From positions 62,001 to 126,000 of the forward strand of contig CP060771.1 of the NCBI GenBank assembly GCA_023205875.1: a stretch of DNA of 64,000 nt, in the 5' to 3' direction. A model generated the notes under the pieces. That model was not told the origin of the DNA. It did not search any database and worked only from the letters and a program-made list of their open reading frames with translations. A program made the translations under genes and the position numbers. This document shows, one piece after another, positions 1-8,930 of the stretch. Each line of letters opens with the position of its first letter. The first letter of the stretch is position 1. Source of the stretch: Chloropicon primus (Eukaryota > Chlorophyta > Chloropicophyceae > Chloropicales > Chloropicaceae).

Positions 1-209
1 CGATAATACACGTTACCCGAAGAACCCGAAGAACCCGAACAAGTGGAGAGCACGAGAGTAAACATTCCACATGGGACCAGAACGAAAGAGAGAGAAAGAG
101 AGTCACGAGATGGAACGTCTTGGGAAGAATGAAAACGACAATTGAATTCAATCCTCTCTCAAGGTCTCAAGAGAACGACAGAGAGAGAGAGAAAGAAAGA
201 GACACAGAG

Positions 210-246
<37 letters not shown>

Positions 247-650
247 TGTGGCTTACTGCCTCCTCTGGTCTCCTGTCTCCTGTGGGATTAAGGTTTTTCC
301 CTTCTCCTCCTTCGTTTCCTTTTCTTCTCCTCCTTTTCTCCTCTTCTTCTCCTTTCCTTTAATGATCCGGTCAATCCACCTCATAAGGGTGTAAAGGATG
401 AGGAAGAGTGTACCGCACGAAAACACGAACGAAGCCAGAGCGCGACGACGACGACGGAGGACGTGGTTTCAGAGGACGAAAGGACCGCGAAGAGGGGAAA
501 GGACGCGAGAGTTCGACGAGCAGGACGAAAGAGTATCTCGTGATCTTTCCAAAGAGCTCTTACTTGGCTCATTTGGCGTCCGGAAGAGGGAGACGGGTTG
601 GCATTGGACACAGTTTGGGTTGCTGTTTGTAGAACAAGGGGGAAGGAAGG
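1..650. other. gene-poor left edge with GA microsatellite
   Basis: No gene is supported here. The stretch holds a purine-rich GA repeat around 180-243, then CT-rich sequence. The last part is presumably the promoter and 5' leader of the CWC15 gene. Short open frames on both strands are low-complexity (Arg/Glu or Ser/Phe runs) and resemble no family. Confidence 0.6.
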
Positions 651-1696
651 ATGACTTCGGCGGCGAGGCCGACGTGGGCACCCGCCAAGGGTTCCGAGGA
701 CCAGGTAAGTTAGAACGTCGTCCATCCCTCCGGCCATCCCTCGCTCGACGAAACAAACCACTGAACCACCAACGTTGTTGTTGTTGTTGTTGTTGTTTGA
801 CATGACATGGCATGGCAGGGAGGCAGTAAGATGTTTGGATCGAGGACCTCGTACTCGAGCAAGGACCTTCCGGGCCACAAGGAGCTGAAGTCTCGTGCTT
901 TGGGTCAGGACGGGGCGGAGGAGGTGGGCAAGAGGGACCTGAAGAGGGAGCTCTTGGAGAAGGAGGCCAAGCACTTTGCCAACAAGCCGGAGCTCCTGGC
1001 GGCCAAGCAGCTCAAGGTAAGTCGCGAGCGTCCGAGTGCTCGATTCGATCAGCAAAAAGTTCCCGAGCCTTTGCCTGACTGAGTTGTTTTGTTTTCGTTC
1101 TGCTCTGTTTGCGCCTTCGCTTCGACGGCGGAACACAGATACAGGCGCTGGAGCATAAGATAAAGGTGCCGGGGGTCGTGGACGCGGAGTTTGCGGCGAC
1201 TGGGGACCTCGTGACGCGGGAGGCAGACGCCGACGAGGACTTTGATTTCGACGACGGAGAGGGGGAGGACACGAAGGCCCGGTCGGCCCTTGGGGGCGGG
1301 GTGGAGGGCGCGGACGGCGGTGCCGCCGGGGTTTCGGAGGAGGAGGAGGACAGCAGCGACGAGGACGACGACGAGGACGACGACGAGGCAGAGCTTCTGG
1401 CGGAGTTGGAAAAGATAAAGCGGGAAAGGGCCGAGGAGCGCCAGAAGAAGGAGCAGGAGGCGGCGGAGGAAAACATGCTGGGCCAGAAGGACGAGATCAT
1501 GAGGGGCAACCCGCTGCTCAACATCGATGGCGGCGCCGGCGGTGGTGGTGACGACTTCCTGGTCAGACGGCGGTGGGACGACGACGTCGTGTTCAAGAAC
1601 CAGACCAGGAATGAGCCCAAGAGACAGAAGCGGTTCATCAACGATACGATACGATCAGATTTTCACCGTCGTTTTCTTGATAAATATATCAAATGA
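651..1696 (+). CDS. CWC15: Spliceosome-associated protein CWC15 (Cwf15/AD002 family)
   Basis: CWC15 is a small, largely disordered component of the Prp19/CDC5 (NineTeen) complex in the active spliceosome. Three exons fit consensus splice sites and phase: 651-704, 819-1016 and 1139-1696, giving 269 residues. The N-terminus MTSAARPTWAPAKG matches the family opening (MTTAARPTFEPARGG), followed by the conserved SYSSKDLPGHKELKSR. The middle is a long acidic Glu/Asp tract, as in other CWC15 proteins. It is followed by a Lys/Glu helix and the diagnostic C-terminus, with RRRWDDDVVFKNQ, RFINDTIRSDFHRRF and the terminal DKYIK. Both donors are GTAAGT. The gene ends 88 nt before the end of the convergent coiled-coil gene. 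Assignment is very secure; the first exon rests on the conserved N-terminus. Confidence 0.95.
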
Positions 1697-1784
1697 CACA
1701 TCCTTTTGCTTTGGTGCGTGTGTGTGTGTAATCCTAAAGAAACTGTTTGTTTGTCTGTCTGTCTGTGTGTCTGTCTGTTCGTTA

Positions 1785-3319
1785 TCACCTTTCACCTCTG
1801 AACTTGCGAGACTGCTGCTGCGACATCACTTTGAGGATGAGTTGGTCCGCCTTCCTCACCGCCTCGAGACAATCCCTCAGCTCGTGCTCTAGCCTCTCAC
1901 ACCTCTCGACCAGCTCCTGGTTGGCCCGGTGGAGCTCAAGGTTTTCCCTCTTCACCTCCTCCAACTGCAGGAACCTCGCATCATCCTGGTCCGTGGCGCT
2001 GAATCGGCTGCCCTTCGCTTCCAAAAGAAGGTCCTCGAGTTTGGAAATGAACTCGTCTTTCGACGAGTTCACCCTTCCTTGCTTGCTTCTCGGCGGGGTC
2101 TGCGTACCGCACGACGTGGCCTGCGCATTCTCGCCCAGCGAAGGGGACGCGGACAGGGACACGAGGGGATCAGGCTTGCGGCGATCTTGGCTCAAGTCTT
2201 GCTGCTTGCCCTGCCTCGGTCCGCTTGCCCTGCCGATGGATGTCTCATTCGGTCCTGAAGTGGAGGGGGCGAGGGGCGTCGCTCTGAGGAGGTCCGAGGT
2301 TTCGGACTGGACACCCGAGCCGGCTTTGCTCGCCTGGTCGAGCTGCTTCATAATCGTGTACAACTTCCGGCACTCCTGTGTTTTCTCATCCAAAAGGACC
2401 ATCACATCCGCCAGGAGATCGCTGTTTCCTTTGGCGGCGCTGGTCTGGGGCACGACCTCCTCCTCCTCGGACTCTGGGTTGTCGCAACTGGCAATCGCTT
2501 CGTCCAATTGCTGCTGCTGCTGCGCAAAGCTCAGCTCCCTTGCCCACTCCGGCGTTCCTTGGGCTTGAGGAGGGAGGGGGGTCGCAAGGTCGATGAGTAT
2601 GGGACTCCTCCTGTCCGGCGGTGGTCCCGATACGCGCTGCTGCTGCTGCTGCTGCTCCTCGGCCTCATCACGATGCCCTCCCGCCCTGACCACGCCCCTC
2701 GCGCCGGATGTGGACGTGAGTGAGCGCTCCGTTTGCCTCGTGGCACCTGCCTTGACTCTGTCACCTTGCAGACTCTTCTGCCTTTGCGCCCGCGGAGTGG
2801 AAGCCCCTCTCGCGGTGCTCGAGTGCTTTACCTTTTCGAGAGAGAGCTGCAACTGCCGGGCTTTCTTGCCCGTTTCCTTGGAAAGGTTCGTCCTGTTATG
2901 AAGCGGACGACGCTGCTCGGTGCCTATCTGGGACAAAGGCAGCACCTTGGCAGGGTTTGAGCCCTCCCTGGCGTCTCCTCCCCTCTCCCTCGCTTCCTTT
3001 CCACCTGCCTTCACTGGCGTGTACCTCTTACGATTCCGGTACCACAACTACCACAACGTGCGTCAGAGAGAGAGAGAGAGAGAGAGAGAGGTAGAGAGGT
3101 CAGACGCAAAGTCAGTTTCTGGCCTGCTTCCCGAGCAAGGAGCTTGAAGAAGACCTCCTTCCAACATCAACTCACATCAAACTCCTCTATCCTTCTCTCC
3201 ACATTGGTTGTTGCCTCGTCGAGCACCTGGACGGAGGAGGGCGACAGTGGCAGAGGGGTGTGAGACGGAGACAGAGGACTCAGTCCCGGCAACACCTCTC
3301 CCGTGGCCTCGTGAGCCAT
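1785..3319 (-). CDS. Coiled-coil protein of unknown function
   Basis: I do not recognise this 468-residue protein. Two exons are proposed: 3319-3176, with donor GTGAGT directly after GAEF-type codons (ERRIEEFD), and 3047-1785, which follows a CT-rich tract and a TAG acceptor. The join is in phase. Residues 1-30 are Pro/Ser-rich. Residues 30-250 are basic and disordered, with two Gln runs (about 6 and 5 residues). A Glu-rich segment precedes a short helix (LLADVMVLLDEKTQECRKL), and the last 100 residues form a strong coiled coil (EEVKRENLELHRANQELVER). The start is the first in-frame ATG before the in-phase exon, but an earlier 5' exon cannot be excluded because the Pro/Ser leader is weakly constrained. 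The gene sits tail-to-tail with CWC15. Confidence 0.6.
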
Positions 3320-3698
3320 CCTTCCGGTTGCCTTTCTATTGCTATCCGGCCCTGCTGCTGCTGCTGTGCAACCCCAAGGTGTGTGCCAAACTGTCAAAGA
3401 AAGGTGAAGTGGTGTGAGGGGAAAAGGGAAAGGCACAACAAGATCCGCTTGATTGATTGATTGAGGTGTGAGACCTGCCTGCCTTGACCTGGACTTGGAC
3501 TTGGACTTGGATCGGCTTCCCCTTGGTGTTTGCTCTGCTCTGTGTTGTTTCAAACTAAATGTTGTCTTGGGGTGGCGCGAAATTTCGGCCAGCCAGGAGG
3601 AGGAGAGAGACGAGACTCCAGACTTGACAGGGAAACGAGCCTTGATTAGGATTAGGATTAGGATGAAGGATTACACGTGGTTTTGTTTGTTACCTTAA

Positions 3699-5450
3699 TT
3701 ACCTGGATTGCTGCTGAGAAACGATCTTGTTGGAGTCATCTTCATTGTCCATGCCTGGTATTTTCTTGGTCACGCCCCACACGGGTTCCGCCTTTTTGCC
3801 CTGAAGCCAGTGAGGCTCCACAGTGCAAGAGGTGTTCGTGGTCCAGTCCTTGTGCCTCCCATCGAGGAAGAGCGTCTTCTTTACCGGGGATCCTGGCTGG
3901 AAGGAGTCGTGGTAGCTCTTTGTCATCTCCTCGTGAGCGTTTTGCCCCACCATATTCATCTGCGCGGTGTTGTCGTAAGGATAAGAGGAGAGCACAGGTG
4001 CGCTTTTTCCCAAGTTCAGCCGCTTCCCAAAGGGCTGCGGCGTGCTGATTTCAACGGGCTTCCAAGAGTCCTTCTCGATGTGTCTCAGTTCCTCAATCTC
4101 CAGCTCAAGAATTCGCTTCAACTTGAGGGAGTGCGTGTCGTCCTCGTCCTTGAGCAGGGTGTCCAGCTCCATCTCAAGCTTATCGAAAGCTTCCTTGCCC
4201 TTGGAGTGCAAAACGTTGAACTCGCCATAAATAGTCGCATCCGCCATCAAGTTCTCGTCGTCCCTCAAGTACTCGTGCGTGAGGGCCTCGGTTGCCCCGC
4301 ACCGGGTCTCTGGGTCGAACTCGAGCATCCTCCTGAGGAGGTCCAAACACACCTCCGAGATCCCCTGGAACCTTCGTCCCAAAGTGGGCGCGTGGCCAGG
4401 CAGGTGCATCAGGAAGCTTTTCCACCTCTGATCCGAAATTTTGTTGACAAGGTGCCAGGCCGGCGTGCCGACGACTTCAAAGACGGTCCTGAGCTCCCTG
4501 TGAGCCATCGTCGCCCCTTCCCCGTCGTCCCAAGAGACGCCACTGAATAATTTGGGCTGGGAAGAGAGGTTGAAGAGGGGGAGGACTCTCAGGTGCTTGC
4601 AATAGGCCTTCGAATTGGAAAGCAGGCGGGCAAGAAGCTCGGCCAGGATGCACCCCAAGCTCCAGACATCGACCTTGGACGTGTAGCTCTCCAGCGCCAT
4701 GACGACCTCCGGTGCCCTGTAGCACGGAGTGGCCACTGCCGTGGTCATCTGAGACCTCATCTGGTGATGGGAATCGGATGAGCCGGCCTGCTCGTCGTCC
4801 GGGAGAGCTTCGTAGCTTTTGTTTCTGGTTATGTTCTTCGTTGAGTCGTTGCTCGCCACTCTGGCGCAGCCGAAATCGGCGAGCTTGACGGTTCTCTTTC
4901 CGGTCTCCGAGTCCGTCTTGATCAGAATGTTCGCGCTCTTGATGTCCCTGTGAATCACGCCGGAGGAGTGCAAGAATTGCACGGCAAGGAGCAGCTGGTC
5001 GATGATGTGCTTCACCTCGGAGTCGTTCAACTGGTCGCTCATGTGGAACAAGTCACCTCCGTCGATGTACTCAAGAACCAGATAGAGATCCACGCTGTCC
5101 GTCACCAGCTTTCCTCCTACCATCTTCCACTTCCCCGTTGGCGAGGGCATCATGAACAGATCGCGCAGCTCAACGATGTTGGGATGCCTCAGCCTTCTCT
5201 GGATGTAAACCTCCCTGATCACGTTCTTCGCGTTGTTCTTGTGCACGAAGACGTCCTTGATTTTTTTCAACGCCACGAGTTCCCCCGTCTTCAGGTCTCT
5301 CGCAAGGCAGACAACGCTGAAGGAACCTTTGCCGAGCGAACGAATGAGCTCATACCTCTTCCCGACTTTCCACATGTCCCCTTGCACGGTGAACGCCCCA
5401 TCCCCCTCATACGGGAGTTTCTCCACGTCTGACACCACAGAAGGCTTCAT
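3699..5450 (-). CDS. CMGC-type (MAPK/CDK-like) Ser/Thr protein kinase
   Basis: This is a protein kinase of 583 residues if translation starts at the ATG at 5450 (MKPSVVSDVEKL). Visible motifs are the glycine loop LGKGSFSVV (about 39-47), the catalytic lysine in VALKKIK (about 62), HRDIKSAN (about 167-174), DFG (192-194), the P+1/APE segment TPCYRAPEVV and DVWSLGCILAEL. A CMGC insert precedes the C-terminal lobe helix MLEFDPETRCGATEAL. The overall pattern is MAPK-like. However, the MAPK TxY is replaced by TTA, and about 50 residues separate DFG from APE. The C-terminal 190 residues are a helical, charged extension of unknown role. The upstream frame continues into a GTGTT repeat with a possible acceptor near 5503, so a 5' exon is possible. 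At the 3' end an AG|GTAATT could be a donor. Confidence 0.85.
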   Translation of the reverse strand: MKPSVVSDVEKLPYEGDGAFTVQGDMWKVGKRYELIRSLGKGSFSVVCLARDLKTGELVALKKIKDVFVHKNNAKNVIREVYIQRRLRHPNIVELRDLFMMPSPTGKWKMVGGKLVTDSVDLYLVLEYIDGGDLFHMSDQLNDSEVKHIIDQLLLAVQFLHSSGVIHRDIKSANILIKTDSETGKRTVKLADFGCARVASNDSTKNITRNKSYEALPDDEQAGSSDSHHQMRSQMTTAVATPCYRAPEVVMALESYTSKVDVWSLGCILAELLARLLSNSKAYCKHLRVLPLFNLSSQPKLFSGVSWDDGEGATMAHRELRTVFEVVGTPAWHLVNKISDQRWKSFLMHLPGHAPTLGRRFQGISEVCLDLLRRMLEFDPETRCGATEALTHEYLRDDENLMADATIYGEFNVLHSKGKEAFDKLEMELDTLLKDEDDTHSLKLKRILELEIEELRHIEKDSWKPVEISTPQPFGKRLNLGKSAPVLSSYPYDNTAQMNMVGQNAHEEMTKSYHDSFQPGSPVKKTLFLDGRHKDWTTNTSCTVEPHWLQGKKAEPVWGVTKKIPGMDNEDDSNKIVSQQQSR

Positions 5451-6228
5451 ACTGCCTTGACCCTCTCCGGGTACCTCGACCTTCCTCCTCTTCACAATAC
5501 TGTCAGGGCCAGGCCAACACAACACAACACAACACAACACTTCCCGACTCAGTCAAGGCAGAGCCATCTCGATCCTCCGTCGAGGAGACCTTGTGACCCC
5601 CCAAAGCCCTTGACCCTTCCACAACACACGCCCAAACCTTGCTCCTGGTCTCCTCTGGTCCCAAGCCAAGACCAGACAGAGGCTGAATCCCTCCCCGTGG
5701 ATGCCCCCGTCCTCCGCAGCTGGGTTCCGACACCGCCCTCGCCTCCGTCCTCCTCGCCGAGGGATGCCAACTCAACCACCTGTCAAGGACAAGGACAAGG
5801 ACAAGGACAAGGATGAGGATGAGGATGAGGATGACCCAACCAAGATGATGAGGATGAGGATGAGGGTGAGAAGGATGTTTTCCTTTCGTTCGTTCGTTCG
5901 TTCGTTTGGATGGACGAGTGAGTGAGTGAATGAATGAATGAATGAATGATACCTTCGCCAACGAAAGGAGGAACCCGCGTCCTCGTCGTCCTCGTCGTCC
6001 TCGTCGTCCTCGTCGTCCGCGTCAGTCGAGACCTCCGAAACTTTTTTAGATTTTTTGGGTTCTCTCTGGTCGTCACGTCACTCGACGACGCGATCGATCA
6101 AGCAAGGAGCGAGGGACGTAAAGGTAAGAGCGTCACGTCGACGGCTTCCTCCGTCGGAACCCCTCGCTGAAGAACTCTTCGCTTCACCTCTTCTCTTCTC
6201 TTCTCTTGTCTTCTCGATCGCACTCGTC
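5451..6228. repeat. Intergenic region packed with microsatellites
   Basis: No gene is supported between the kinase start and EMC8/9. From 5515 there is an AACAC repeat. From about 5788 to 6020 come consecutive short arrays: AAGGAC, then GAGGAT/GATGAG, TTCG, GAAT, and a CGTCGTCCT array. CT-rich sequence runs up to the EMC8/9 start at 6229. Frames across it are simple repeats translated. Confidence 0.7.
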
Positions 6229-7125
6229 ATGGAAAGCATGGCGATGGCGTATGGTGTGAACGCGCAAGCGGTGGGGAAGGTTGTGCTCCATGGAGCAAAG
6301 TATGGCGCAGGTGAAGTGTGCGGAGCGTTGCTTGGACGATGGGATGGTGCGGAGGATGGGCCAGTGCTCGTGGAGGATGCCGTACCTTTCTTTCATAAGT
6401 GTGAGAACAAGTACTCGCCGCTCATGGAGGTTGCCCTTGCTCAGGTGAGTGAAAGGAAAGGAAAGGATCGGGTGGAAAGCAAGTGGATAGAGAGGAAGGA
6501 AAGTGTGGATGCTGACGCCCCGCTGAATGAATTGGATGGAATGCCTTCCTCTTTCCTTTTCATCTTTCATGTTTCATCTTTAGGCGGAGAGCTATGCGAG
6601 CACGGTGGGTTTGAAAGTTGTGGGTTTCTACCAGGCCAACGAGAGGAACGACGACGGGTCCTTGCACGCCTCCACCAAGCGGATCGGAGATGCCGTTCGC
6701 GACAAGAGCGGGTTCCCCAAGGCATGCCTCCTCCTGCTGAACAACGAAGGGTTCACGAGCTTCCTCAGCGGTGAGGCAGCAGATAGGTACGACGACGAAG
6801 GTGGTGGCCGACGAAGAGCAGCGAGCGGCCGTGAAGCGACTCTGACACGTTATGTTGTGGTGTTTGTTGTCCCCTCTCTCGTCTCGTTCCGTTTGGATTT
6901 GTGATCAGTTTGCCTTTCACTCTCTACGTGAAGAGGGGCGCGGGGAGCTCGTGGGAAGCCTCGAGACGGGAGAGCCTCAAGTGCCTGGGTGGGCTGAGCA
7001 TCAAAGTGATCAGGGAGATCGTGATGGACAAGGTGGCCCAGGGAAAGCAAAAAGACTTGTACGACTTCAGCGAGCACATCTGCGACCTGTCCAAAGACTG
7101 GCGCAACGTGAACTTGATAGTCTAG
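6229..7125 (+). CDS. EMC8: ER membrane protein complex subunit 8/9
   Basis: EMC8/9 is a cytosolic-facing subunit of the ER membrane complex, which inserts transmembrane segments of client proteins. Three exons, 6229-6444, 6584-6786 and 6909-7125, join in phase to give 211 residues, close to the family length. Conserved family features are the start VGKVVLHGAKYGAGEVCGAL (MPN-like fold), VEDAVPFFHK, LMEVALAQ, and VVGFYQANERNDD (human GYYQANERVKD). The C-terminal helix YDFSEHICDLSKDWRNVNL matches the conserved LVDFDNHLDDIRNDWTN. Exon 2 uses the donor AG|GTACGA. An earlier GTGAGG donor at 6771 would break the frame. Animals have two paralogues (EMC8 and EMC9); nothing here decides between them, so the symbol stands for the family. 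Confidence 0.93.
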
Positions 7126-7221
7126 ACCCGCCGAAAACCAAAAAAACAGAGAGGAGAGTAAACGTGATGTGTATAACTTCAACTCGACAAATATGAACTA
7201 CGGCGGCCAGCGCGGTCAACG

Positions 7222-7952
7222 TTAACGGAAGATCCAAGACAGGAAGCCCTTCTTCTTGTACACGCCCGCCACCTGCTTCGCGCTCTCGATGCAGTCGTCC
7301 TTGGACCCACCCGTGTCGATCACCAAGTCGGACAACTGCCTCTTCTTCTCGAGAGGCATCTGAGCTTTGATTCTTTGCTTGGCGTGGTCCTCCGTGCACC
7401 CGTCTCTTGCCACGAACCTCTTCACCTGATCGGATTCCTCGCAGGACACGCAGACCGTGGACGAGCACAGCATCTCGAGTTTGGCTTCGAAGAGCAGGGG
7501 GCAATCCAAAACGACGACCGGCTTGAGCGTAAGAAAGCTCACGAGTATTTGCCGCAGGAGCTCCACAATAATCGGCAAGTGAGTCGCCTTGTTCAGCTTG
7601 GACAACTTCGCTTTATCGTTGAAGACGACATCAGCCAGCTTCTTCCTGTCCAGCTGGTCCTGCGGGAAAAAAAAAGAAGCAGTCGTCGTGGAGGAGGAAC
7701 GCCGTCAGGTTTGCCATGCTCTCGAAGATATGGCGAGGGGTGCCCGCCTCAACTCACCCTGCCCTGCTCGTCCGTGGTGAGGACGTCCCTCCCAAAGGTT
7801 CGAACCACCCTGCGGTAACCCCAGTTGCCGCGTTTCGTGGCATCGCGGGAGATCTCGTCCAAGTCGATGACCCTCAAGCCCTCCCGCCGGAACACCGCTG
7901 CGACCGTCGTCTTCCCGCAAGCTATGCCACCTGTCAGACCCACAATATGCAT
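7222..7952 (-). CDS. COAE: Dephospho-CoA kinase (CoaE family)
   Basis: This enzyme catalyses the last step of coenzyme A synthesis, the ATP-dependent phosphorylation of the 3'-hydroxyl of dephospho-CoA. Two exons, 7952-7758 and 7659-7222, give 210 residues, typical of a monofunctional CoaE. The P-loop GLTGGIACGKTTVAAVF is at residues 5-21, followed by VIDLDEISRDA, which matches the conserved DADxxAR substrate region. A helical CoA-binding middle and VVVLDCPLLFEA (family VxDIPLLFE) follow. The lid region has CEESDQVKRFVARDG and RIKAQMPLEKKRQLSD (family RxxxQ...KxxxAD). The donor is GTGAGT and the acceptor CCCGCAG. An in-frame ATG nine codons upstream exists, but MHIVGLTGG is the conserved start. 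The C-terminus has no obvious organelle signal. Confidence 0.93.
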
Positions 7953-8405
7953 GGTCACCGTGCTCTCATGCCTCCGCACGGGTCGATCACACAGTCAAAC
8001 CGGTCGAGCGACGGCTCAAACGAAAGATCTCAGAGTGAACTTTTCGTCCCGCAACCTCCGAACCTCTCCTGCTTCCGCTCTCGAGCTCCACCGCCTGCCA
8101 AAGCGGTGACACCCTTCACTCGCCCTTGATCCACTTCACCGCGTCCGTGCCGGCCACTCCCTGGGTCAAATCGGTCGAGCGACGGCTCAAACGAAAGCTC
8201 TCAGAGTGAACTTTCGTCTGGCAACCTTGCCATCCACTGTCTCCCCCTCTTTCTCCCCCGCTTGGAGAAAACCTCGTCGACTCGTGCCAAACTAAACTCG
8301 CCTTCCCGCGTCTCCCAATCTTTGGCGGCAAAAAATTGTCAGGTTAGAAGTTGGCAATAGAGGGTCTGGGCTTGCGCCGCAACGTCGTCCCTAGGTCGTG
8401 CCAAG
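7953..8405. other. Divergent promoter region with a duplicated segment
   Basis: This gene-free stretch separates dephospho-CoA kinase (leftward) from the first MBOAT gene (rightward). It holds two copies of a segment of about 55 bp, near 8000-8055 and 8171-8228 (spacing 171), sharing GGTCGAGCGACGGCTCAAAC and then CGAAAG and AGAGTGAACTT. Each copy carries a variant of the recurrent upstream element described elsewhere in this annotation. Confidence 0.7.
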
Positions 8406-8916
8406 GTGAGATACGGAGGCCAGGAGGGCGCTATGAAGGGCCAGGGGCATGACCATTGCCTCGTGCTCTTTCCAACGCACGCTCACTCGACTGGAGACCT
8501 TCCCTGACACGTCTTTTGTCCTTTCTCTGTGTTATCTTGGACTCTGTGGCCTGGCCTCGAGTGCAGGTAAGAGGTTGAGAGGACAGGAGGACAGTGGGAA
8601 GGGTCAGGGACGCGGCCATTGTGTCCAATTCTCCTTTTGATGAACCCTTGATGGATCCCAGGACTTGTCTGACACCACTTTTTGTTGTTCCAACCTTGTT
8701 CTCTTTTGTCTCCTGCCTTGTGGTGGTCCTATCTTGTGACCGCCTTATCCCTTGCGTTTACGTGTGCAGGTAAGAGACAGAGACCGGAAGGAGCACGACA
8801 ATGAAGGCCAGGGACGTGGTCAGTGTGCCCCCATGCTCCATGTATCCCAGGACTTGCCTGACACCGCTTGTTGTGTTCTCTTTTGTGTTGTCTTGTCCTT
8901 GGTCTGCGTCTCCCAG
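8406..8916 (+). repeat. Three abutting intron-like tandem units in the MBOAT leader
   Basis: Three related units lie head to tail: 8406-8566, 8567-8769 and 8770-8916. Unit 1 begins GTGAGA and units 2 and 3 begin GTAAGA. Units 1 and 2 end in GTGCAG and unit 3 in TCCCAG. The boundaries therefore read CAG|GTAAG, a 3' splice site directly joined to a 5' splice site. Shared internal words include an early purine block with CCAGGG or TCAGGGACG, a middle CTGACAC and a pyrimidine-rich tail with TTCTCTTTTGT. The MBOAT start codon is 15 nt after the last unit. I read this as one or more duplicated 5'-UTR introns. Whether they are removed one by one or together cannot be seen from the sequence. Confidence 0.7.
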
Positions 8917-8930
8917 AGGCAGAGGTCAGT

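Noticed and set aside
3640-3665. GATTAG/TTAGGA array resembling telomere repeats
   Set aside because: Only about three to four units are present, in a spacer between ordinary genes, so it is better read as a short microsatellite than an internal telomere tract.
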